A stretch of DNA of 64,000 nucleotides from Scalesia atractyloides (Eukaryota; Streptophyta; Magnoliopsida; Asterales; Asteraceae), in the NCBI GenBank assembly GCA_947069175.1, contig CAMTDV010000019.1, forward strand, positions 76,135,358 through 76,199,357, written 5' to 3'. Every line of letters begins with the position of its first letter. Positions within the stretch are counted from its first letter, which is position 1. The position numbers were made by a program, and so were the translations under genes. Shown one piece after another: positions 56,706-64,000 of this stretch. The notes under the pieces are model-generated. The model was not told the DNA's origin and ran no database searches. It worked only from the letters and a program-made list of their open reading frames with translations.

Positions 56706-57289
56706 CGAAATGACCCATTCTTCTTCCTACATACTTAGATTAACCCTAGGTTTGAGTCCACGGGTTCTCTTGGAGAATCTAGACCTGGATATTCACCTAA
56801 AGGGCTCCAAACTTTCTATTTGATTTCAAATTTTTATAAACTTATGTTTTACCTTATACAACTTTGTGTTCTTGAGCTCCTAACCAAGTTTATGGTTAGT
56901 AAAGCCAACCCAAGTTTGTTTACATGAACTAAGGGTTGTTTAAATACCCTAAACTTTCTGTTTTCAAACAGCTTCTAGCTCACAAGTATTGCCAAGTCTT
57001 GAACTTGATGTTAGTGAGACTACAAGGTTAGCTTGGCTATCCTACATAAAAGTCCATACAACACTTGATGATTTCCTATACCAATAAGGCCTATTCGACC
57101 TTCATAGAGTAAAAAGGCTACGCCACGTCCCCGACGAAGGATGTACGGGATGCACGACCCTAGTTTGCTTACTCGGTTAATATGAAGCTTTAGTGAAGAA
57201 TTCTTTATTTTATGTAGTTTATGTAATTCTATGTTCATGACCCTCCTTGTGTTTATGACACTTGTGTAGTGGTGAATCCAATCGAGGTT

Positions 57290-57400
57290 CCAAAGTGGAT
57301 GGTTAATCCTCCCACCTCCTACTTGACTTACATGACACCAAGAGGTTCCAAAGTGGATGGTTCATCCTCCCACCTCCTACATGACTATATAACTATATAT
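57290..57400 (+). repeat. Short tandem duplication within solo LTR E
   Basis: GAGGTTCCAAAGTGGATGGT followed by a CATCCTCCCACCTCCTAC-type word is repeated twice about 63 bp apart. The LTRs of C carry a related inverted version near 38390-38460 and 55310-55390. Confidence 0.7.
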
Positions 57401-58600
57401 AAATCTATGGACTATATGATATATCAAAACCGAACTCTTGATAATGACTAAATAATCACCTATCAAGTTAATAAGTTTTATCACTATAGTGTGTAGTTCC
57501 TTGTCACGATTCTAATAGGTCTCGAACCTATGAAATCACATCAAACCCATTCGGGTTATCATAGTGTCAAGAACAAGTGCTATACCATGGTGATTATTTT
57601 CATACCATAATACTTTATTCATGTTTCCATAACCATGCTCGATAATCCAATTCTTCCGTTAAAACTCATACTCATGCCTATGTTCTTCTTGTAGAAGGAC
57701 AAGGTGCCAAACCCTAATCAGAACAAGCTCGCGGGATTTCTCTAAGTGGAACACTTTAGCAAAACCGTGAGTACACTCGACCCATTTACCGCTTTCTCAC
57801 TTTTGGGTTGTAACATGTTTACTTATCAAAATACACTTATCACAAATTCATGCCTTTATACACTCAATTCTTAATACATGATGCTTGTTATGCTTAGATA
57901 CATGCAAGAATTATACATGCTCGATCATTAACTTAGCTAGCCCAAACTTGACATATATAGCGCTATAGGAGTAGCACACCACCCGTTGGGGTTATGTTAA
58001 GATTACCATACTCATATTAGTCTCGTTGCTTTTTGTGACGAGGGAAGCTCGATCTCGTAAAACTTTTGTGGAAACTCGGGGTTTGATCTAGTATTGCATG
58101 ATTAGTATATTCTTTGCTTACAATTACCATGTGGATTCGAGTTACACGTTTTATACCTATGCTATGTATTCACCAAACTTGTGTACTCGCCTTTGCTTTT
58201 GCATTGAACTCGTATTTTTAACATGTTACAGGTTGAAGAGGATATGCATGATGAAAGCTAGTAGGAATACTTTAGAAACTCATTCTAAACTTACTAGATT
58301 AGCTTACGTTGTATTTTGTTTCGTTTGTTGTAACGTTTCATTGTTGTATTTGCTTCGAATGATGTACTTGACAATTGTCTTATGAAATGAAATTATGTTT
58401 TAATCAAATATTGTCACAATTAGAATTTTTTGAGCAATGAGCAATCTCTTTCGTCCCGCCTTGATGTTTCAGCCATCGGTTAGGGTGTGATATGGCAATT
58501 TCTTAATGGGCCACGTGACAACTTCTTAATGGATCTAATACTATTCATAAAATATACAGGAGAATGTTTATGAGGATCAAAACTTAAACGTTTGTCACTG

Positions 58601-58843
58601 AGCTATAGCTTAATTGGCATTGGAAAATAAATGAAGATTCAGATTTGAGGTCCTAGGTTTAAGTTTGAATCTGATCTCAACCAGGTTTTACCGTAATGGG
58701 CATTCGGGTGACAGATTTCCCCTTAAACTGGAGATGGCGGACTTAGACTACTCAACATTGTCTGCAATCACAGGTGTATTATGTCGTCTTTTGCTATTGA
58801 GTTACCCTTGTAGCCAAGCTTTATTTCGCTGGCCTTAAAAAAA
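58601..58843 (+). mobile_element. tRNA-derived SINE
   Basis: An A-box-like TAGCTTAATTGGCAT (about 58606-58620) and a B-box-like GGTTTAAGTTTGAATC (58656-58671) are followed by a tRNA-unrelated body and an A7 tail at 58837-58843. The flanking direct repeat is not clear (CACTGAG against CACTTTGAG). Confidence 0.65.
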
Positions 58844-59340
58844 CACTTTGAGATTAATACAATTTTCACACATTGTGACATCTCTAGACTACAAGAGCTT
58901 TAGCATCATATATCTCATTTTATTATACTGTCTTTTACACCATGTGTGAAGAATTGAATATATATGTTAAAAAATGAAGAAACCCTTTTTTATGTTAGAA
59001 AAGGTTCCACAAATACAATGAAAAATGTTACTACCTAAATGGCTCATATAGTATTCTACACTTCGGTTTTCACGATCAGGTACGAGAAACTGCACATTTA
59101 GATCGTTGGGCGTGGGCTTGAAATTTGGCGTGGCTGGTCAAGCAACGCCGCTATGGCCACACTGAGCCAGCGTGGGTAGCGGCGTTGCCCCGCTTGCGTG
59201 GTGTTGGTGCTTGGCGTGGGGCGGGTTGGAGAGCTGAGCTGGACCGCTGGGATTGGCCGGCCGTTGCTGACCGTTGGGGCTAGCCGTTGGGATGGCGGTT
59301 CCCTTGTTAAAAATCAAATTTTTAAAAAAATTTTACTCTT
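58844..59340. other. Intergenic, GC-rich from 59100
   Basis: The left part is AT-rich and featureless. 59105-59310 is unusually GC-rich with GGCGTGG, GCCGTTG and TTGGGGC words and ends shortly before a TATA box. A loosely complementary GC-rich block lies at 59995-60115. Confidence 0.5.
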
Positions 59341-59348
59341 TTTTTACT

Positions 59349-59356
59349 TATAAATA
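59349..59356 (+). promoter_or_regulatory. TATA box before the SANT-like frame
   Basis: TATAAATA lies 74 bp before the ATG, with a CA-rich leader between (TCACAAAACCACTTCCAGAA). Confidence 0.6.
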
Positions 59357-59422
59357 CCACCCCAAACCTCTATTTTTTCACTACTCTCAATCACAAAACC
59401 ACTTCCAGAACCAACCAAGAAA

Positions 59423-59719
59423 ATGATGAATTGGACTGAAGAGGAGAAACTTGCGCTCGTGACATCGATCGTCGACGCGCAACGTGCACTTGGTTGGGGT
59501 CAAACCGCGTACTTGGCACAAGCTTTTGGTCAATATCAACATGTTGGTAATAATCGTCACAACTTGAACGCGTGCCAACATAAGTGGCATGAACTAAAAC
59601 CGAAGCTGGAAATGTTTAAAATATGCTACAATCGTGTCCCTGCGGGCGAGCTTTGTCACGATGATCGGGTGGAGATCGCCAAAATCGACTACAAAGCACG
59701 ATGGGAACACGGAATTTAA
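59423..59719 (+). CDS. Short SANT/Myb-like reading frame, probably transposon-derived
   Basis: It encodes 98 residues, starting at tandem ATGs (59423 and 59426) with TATA box and leader upstream. The sequence WTEEEKLALVTSIVDAQRAL followed by LNACQHKWHELKPKLEMF resembles the Trp-containing three-helix SANT/Myb-like domain found in plant trihelix proteins and in the DNA-binding protein of PIF/Harbinger transposons. No transposase or NAM-like tail follows; the frame ends at RWEHGI. GC-rich blocks with loosely inverted similarity on both sides suggest a non-autonomous element that kept part of the gene. It may be expressed or a relic. Confidence 0.5.
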   Translation: MMNWTEEEKLALVTSIVDAQRALGWGQTAYLAQAFGQYQHVGNNRHNLNACQHKWHELKPKLEMFKICYNRVPAGELCHDDRVEIAKIDYKARWEHGI

Positions 59720-59922
59720 GTGGGTTCCCCATTTTAATATTTATCGTACTTTGTAATTTTTTTAGGGTTTATTACTTAGTATTTTATTATTTTTTAGGAT
59801 TTAATAGGACTTTTTCTCTAATTTTTTAGGATTTATTAATTAAGTTGTTTTTTGTTAATTTGTTAGGAATTATGTAACTTTTTTTTTAAATTAGTGGTGT
59901 GTTTTATTTATAAAAAATCTTA

Positions 59923-59930
<8 letters not shown>

Positions 59931-59985
<55 letters not shown>
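59931..59985. repeat. (AT)n microsatellite
   Basis: About 27 AT units follow a GTGTGT stretch. Six-frame YIYIYI frames here are not proteins. Confidence 0.95.
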
Positions 59986-59989
<4 letters not shown>

Positions 59990-60124
59990 ATCCACATGGC
60001 TGGCCACGCCAGCCCAAGCCTGGCGCACACCACCAAAAACCCACGCCAGCCATCCTTTGGCTGGACCTCACCTCTACCACATGTCAACCCATACCCCCCA
60101 ACCCAAGCCCCTCCACACCTCATA

Positions 60125-60760
60125 GTCTTAGTGTTATTATTATTGTTTTATGACTTTTCCAACTTTGATAATGCCTTCATCTTTATCTCACTAATGGCCA
60201 TCTTCATCTCCGTATTTGACTATCATCTTCAATATTCTTTACACAATATTAACCAAGTTGCTCTTTCATTCTACTAAATTCATTCTATCTTTTTTTGTAT
60301 CTTTAAGGTCACCAAGGTTTGCTTTGTTGTTCTAATCTTGCGTAATTAGCAAGTCACCACTATGTATTTTAAAATTTAATGCTTATTCGGATTTTATAAT
60401 GTACTTTTTTTACCCTCCTAATTAAAAATCAAGAAAAAAAGGAAAAAAAATATTAAATCTCATCCTTTTCGATTAAAAACATAACAAATCAAGAACATCT
60501 TCTTCCTCCTGGTTTTACCATCGTTCTCAACACGAGGGGTACAAATTCAGGCTATTCTTCGATACATATTCCGAAAACTAGATCTTGCTGTGTCCACCTC
60601 CATCGTCGATCCCCGTCCCTACCCTGTTATGGCTACCAACCAAGTTATTATATAACACTTTGTAATTATTTATTATCAGATATACCCTTGTGTAAATTTT
60701 ATATTCTTCCATGCTAAGATTGTATTTTATATAAAGAATTCTCATTAAATTGAGGAAATC
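60125..60760. other. AT-rich intergenic stretch
   Basis: No gene is seen. The part 60480-60650 may belong to the leader of the Copia relic that follows (CCATCGTCGATCCCCGTCCC context), but this is not established. Confidence 0.4.
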
Positions 60761-61560
60761 ATGAAAAGTTTAACCATTCATGGTATCAGTCTATTCTATT
60801 CTAATATCCCTAATCATTGTTCTTTCAAGTTTATTTGTGACCAACTATGTACTATTGGTCAACGGTGGATGCAACGGTTCAACTCCACTGGTTCCTTTGT
60901 GGATTGGGTCCGTCATTTGAGTCATTGTCCACCTCGGTACGTTCCTCTTGACCCTTACTGTCTTTTTCCGATATACTTGAACGGGCTGAGCCATGAACTT
61001 TACATCAAAGCTCTTCATGGCCCAACATCTCCCACTGTTGCTTTCTCGGCCAAAAGCAACAAACCTGTTAGTTCTAATGTTTCTAGTAGTGGTCCCTATC
61101 GACCACCTCACCATGGTCGTGATTCTCATTCACAGACTAGTGGTCCACCAAACAATCAGTTCCGTAGACCGCCCTATAGTCAGCTTTGCATGAACTACGG
61201 TCACTATGCCAATGCATGTCCCAATATTACTAGGTTTGCTACTTTTTTTTTGAACGACAAATTTCTTTACTCCTGTCATCTGTGGGACTTGAACCCAAGA
61301 CCTCCCCCTCCCAAGATGTTTTAAAGGCTATGCCTTTGCCAATGGACCACCACCATCGGAAGAAGCCTTGGCTAGCGCTTTTCATGCAAAATGCCATGTT
61401 AACACCCATAGTCCAAAATGGTACGTTGTCGATACCGATGCAAACTATCACATGAACACCAACCCGGATCCTGTTTTGAACCATACTGCATCAATTCAAT
61501 GTCTTAAACGTTTGTTAACTTGTATTAAATCTAAAACCAAAATAATTAAGATTAAGATAT
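60761..61560 (+). pseudogene. Copia gag and protease relic, interrupted by a SINE
   Basis: The frame carries a Copia capsid-like stretch (GLSHELYIKALHGPTSPTVAF), a Ser and Pro-rich linker, and a zinc-knuckle relic (CMNYGHYANACPN) that lacks one Cys spacing. After the SINE it resumes EEALASAFHAKCHVN and WYVVDTDANYHMNTNPD, where the Copia protease DSGA core reads DTDA. RT and integrase are absent. The upstream Met is arbitrary. Confidence 0.75.
61243..61357 (-). mobile_element. Short tRNA-like SINE in the Copia gag
   Basis: On the minus strand it reads GGTGGTCCATTGGCAAAGGC (A-box region), then GGTCTTGGGTTCAAGTCCCA (B-box region), and ends TTTGTCGTTCAAAAAAAAA. It is about 115 bp long and splits the gag frame between RFAT and EEALAS. 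Confidence 0.75.
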
Positions 61561-61564
61561 AATA

Positions 61565-61977
61565 ATATTAAGACCATCCACAATAAGAAGCACAAAAAAC
61601 ATTTAAAACTACCTAGTCAACTCCTACATCAGAAAACCACTCATTCTTTAAAAACACTCAAAAACCACCCAATAAGAGCTTCTACAATAAGTGTGGAGAA
61701 AAAATGAATGACATTACTCTTGTCAACTCATTTCTCTCTCCTGTCCGCTCACAACAAATTCTCTCTCTTAAAAACATCACTTTCTTTGCTCTCTCCTCTA
61801 TACACTTACATAACTCATATTTTCTAGTTTTTCATCACAAACTAAACCACACACTCTCTCCTTAAAAACTCATATTTACTAGCTTTTCACCACAAATTAA
61901 GCCACACACTCTCTCTCCTTAAAAACAACTTCACTCAATAATAAAAACGCAAAAAAATTGCCACATCACCAAAAACA
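61565..61977. mobile_element. Probable MITE remnant with internal duplication
   Basis: It begins AAGACCATCCACAATAAGAA, a start seen in plant MITEs. Inside, two copies of a roughly 60-bp block (CTCATATTT, TAGTTTTTCA, CCACACACTCTCTCC) occur at about 61805-61925. The right end is cut by LTR F, so inverted ends cannot be tested. Confidence 0.4.
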
Positions 61978-62389
61978 TGTCACACACCGACCCGCAGCGG
62001 AAAAGGTGATCGGGGCATGATTGGGTTTTCATCAAAGCTCATGACATTTATTATAATGTTTCATATTTATTATTACAATTTAAAGGAGATCATACAATCA
62101 TATCATACAAGTTCAACATGTTCTATACATCTTTCTAGGCTTAATTATTTTTCTTCTAAGACACTTTCCTATGTGTTCCTTGCTTCATCCTGTCCACCTG
62201 TATCATGTGTAAAAATGGTTTTTGGATCAACAAAAAGTTGGCGAGTGAATACAATTAAAACATTTAAACGTTTTATTTAATTGATTATAAAATAAAGTGC
62301 ATAACCACATATGAGTAAATGTAAATGTAAATTTATTCACAAAACACTTAATATTAACTATTGCACACACATACATCAATAGCTTGTTT

Positions 62390-62545
62390 TGAGGCACGCG
62401 TTGTTCAACTCGTCTCCCACGAGGAACTGATGGGCCTAATAAATGAGTTTTGAGGCACGTGTTGTTCTACGAACTGATGGGCCTAATGAATGAGTTTTAA
62501 GGCACGCGTTGTTCAACTCGTCTCCCACGAGGAACTGGTGGGCCT
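62390..62545 (-). repeat. Triplicated block in LTR F
   Basis: Three units start near 62390, 62448 and 62498 and share TTTTGAGGCACGCGTTGTTC and GAACTGATGGGCCTAA. The middle unit lacks the CTCGTCTCCCACGAG palindrome present in the other two. Confidence 0.85.
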
Positions 62546-63061
62546 AACAAATAATTTGCATACAACTTGACAATATGTAATACATAACAACAATCAATAT
62601 TTACATTCTAGGTTTAGATCATAATATGGTATAGCACGAGTTTGAATAAGCGAATTAGTTTAAGCGACACATGATACACCCCAAAACATGAATAAAAAGG
62701 GGAATTTGTAAGAATTCACTCACAGTGGATGCGTTTCTTGGATCGATGATAAATGCGCACGAATTCGGATTTAATCGGCAAGGGAACTAACCTAGATAAT
62801 AACATAATAGTTCGATAAATAAATAAACTCTTATTTGAGATTAGTATTTTTAATTAGCGTTCTCAATGGATTTGTTCGGTTTATTTTTGTGACTCAAGGA
62901 AATTTTCTAACTTTAAAAATATTATTTTTAAGTATTTTTAATTGATTTTTAAATAAAATAAATAAATAAAAGAAAATAAAAATTTTGACTTTTTGACCAG
63001 TTGACCGTTTGACTGTTGACCGTTTGACTGTTGACCGGTTCGGTCGTGTATATGATATGCG

Positions 63062-63130
63062 CTGGGTGAGACTCGAACCGGTGACCTCCCGTACGCGTGC
63101 ACGCAGCTCTACCAACTGAGCTACGTGTCT
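63062..63130 (-). repeat. tRNA-like module 1 in LTR F
   Basis: On the minus strand TAGCTCAGTTGGTAGAGCT (A box, 63105-63123) is followed by GGTTCGAGTCTC (B box, 63068-63079), close to consensus. No matching acceptor stem is found, so it is a tRNA-like module and not a tRNA gene. Confidence 0.75.
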
Positions 63131-63228
63131 AACCCGAAATATTTCTGTTTTTAATTATACTTATATACAAACTAGATAAATTCATTTCTGTCCTTATATA
63201 AAAACTTTGATAATTGCCAGAACCGGTG

Positions 63229-63300
63229 CGGTAGCCTGGACTCGAACCCGCGACGTATGATTTAAAATCGCACACAGTCCACCACTGGACTGTGTGTCTA
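63229..63300 (-). repeat. tRNA-like module 2 in LTR F
   Basis: On the minus strand CAGTCCAGTGGTGGACTG (63275-63292) precedes GGGTTCGAGTCC (63238-63249). The first motif is embedded in a perfect 11-bp inverted repeat, CACACAGTCCA and TGGACTGTGTG, with a 4-base loop. Confidence 0.75.
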
Positions 63301-63399
63301 TCTTGGTTATAATTCCGGTTTTCATTAAACTTAACATCTAACTGGGTGTGGATCCGGTTCAGTTTAAAAAGGAACATTTTTATTACAGAGAATGTGATT

Positions 63400-63470
63400 G
63401 TGTCAAGGATCGAACTCGGACGTGTATTCATTGTGTGCACACAGTCCACCGCTGGACTGTGTGTCTAACC
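63400..63470 (-). repeat. tRNA-like module 3 in LTR F
   Basis: It has the same 11-bp inverted repeat as module 2 (63440-63461) and a weaker B box, CGAGTTCGATCC (63408-63419). The sequence after each module (GTCTAACC then TTTTAATTA) is also alike in all three, so the unit is about 170 bp. Confidence 0.7.
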
Positions 63471-63731
63471 TGTTTATTATTCTGATTTTAATTAATCCAG
63501 CGATTTTCCGGCGAGTACAGAATATCTGGCAACGTTGTCTGGGATTGATTCTGGGTGATGGATTGATGTTAGTAATGGTCTAACAATGGATTGAAACAGA
63601 AAGAGTCGAGGTATTTACCGTGTTGATGTGAGTCTCGGTTTTCCGGTGATGGCAGAAAAGTTCTGGCGAGTGAAATTGCTTCGAGAATTGGTGTGATTTT
63701 GAGCAAAAAGATTACCAGAGGCTAGGGTGTG

Positions 63732-63739
63732 TATTTATA
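63732..63739 (-). promoter_or_regulatory. TATA box of LTR F
   Basis: TATAAATA on the minus strand is in the same setting as the boxes of the other LTRs. The tRNA-like repeats lie 200-670 bp downstream in the direction of transcription. Confidence 0.6.
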
Positions 63740-64000
63740 GGAAAGAATATCGATGAATTGGGTCCGATTTCTGTCTTGATTCGTTGGTCAATCTTTCTCC
63801 GGCGGTTATGACTGATGTCGCGGGACTGGACATCGGTTATAACCGATGTAGGTGTTAATACGCACGCTAAGTCATAAGAAACCAACAATAATTGGCGAAG
63901 TCGTCGGGATTTCCGGCGACTGCGAAATGGGCGCGTCGTTGACTGATTTTGATATCGAGTTTTGTTATTTGAATTAATTGTTTCGATATATTATCAAAAA

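Larger units (their letters stand above)
36545..58492 (+). mobile_element. Solo LTR E, split by element C
   Basis: The LTR starts TGTAACGACTCGC at 36545, is interrupted at 37268, resumes at 56711 and ends GGTTAGGGTGTGATA at 58492, about 2.5 kb in all. Exact 5-bp duplication TGGCA flanks it (36540-36544 and 58493-58497). No internal region of its own is present, so it is a solo LTR left by recombination between two LTRs. It is the same broad family as the LTRs of C but opposite in orientation. A TATAAATACT box is at about 37114. Confidence 0.88.
61978..64000 (-). mobile_element. LTR F (gypsy type), truncated by the window edge
   Basis: The minus-strand LTR end is GCGGGTCGGTGTGTGACA at 61978-61995, like the GGTGTGACA ends of A to D. 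A TATAAATA box on the minus strand lies at 63732-63739. Its U3 runs out of the window. The transcribed part would include the tRNA-like repeats at 63062-63470 and a triplicated block at 62390-62545. Confidence 0.65.

Noticed and set aside
63062..63470. Functional tRNA genes
   Set aside because: A and B boxes are present, but no acceptor stem pairs in any of the three, and the units repeat every 170 bp within an LTR.

Overview
The window is nuclear DNA of a flowering plant, most likely a eudicot. It holds Ty3/gypsy elements with chromodomain-type integrase ends primed by initiator tRNA-Met, plant hAT, Harbinger and Mutator-type MITEs, tRNA-derived SINEs, and two single-copy plant genes with plant splice sites and TATA boxes. 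Asteraceae would fit the repeat content, but this is an impression and was not tested.

Layout. 1-1805 is LTR-retrotransposon debris on the minus strand. 1806-21790 is a gypsy element (A) whose gag is split by a second gypsy element (B, 4906-15277). 21791-27388 is a pile of small transposons: two MITEs with exact target duplications, a SINE with a 12-bp duplication, and a 3.3-kb inverted structure with Helitron-like ends that holds a Harbinger-type MITE. 27389-36040 is the genic island. 36545-58492 is a solo LTR (E) split by gypsy element C, which is itself split by a rearranged gypsy element D. 58493-64000 holds a SINE, a short SANT-like reading frame, a Copia gag relic and a long minus-strand LTR (F) with three tRNA-like modules.

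The genic island has two genes. The larger is a seven-exon WHIRLY gene on the minus strand (27680-35845). It encodes a 255-residue plastid-type single-stranded-DNA-binding protein and was found by reading exons, since most of them are too short to stand out as open frames. Its third intron (5.2 kb) contains, on the opposite strand, a complete intronless phytocystatin-like gene (33390-33767) with its own TATA box and polyadenylation signal. An 0.87-kb ATTGT pentanucleotide array lies about 220 bp upstream of that TATA box. The WHIRLY introns also carry two hAT MITEs, a Mutator-type MITE, an Au-type SINE, a TA-flanked element and a minisatellite.

The most unusual signals are: (1) a pair of compensating frameshifts in WHIRLY exon 2 that rewrite ten residues across the family's KGKAAL DNA-binding motif; (2) arrays of short palindromes in the gypsy LTRs that share the core TTCGNNCGAA although their flanks differ between families; (3) three tRNA-like modules carried on roughly 170-bp tandem units downstream of an LTR TATA box; (4) the nested cystatin gene and its pentanucleotide array. 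All retrotransposon coding regions seen here are broken.
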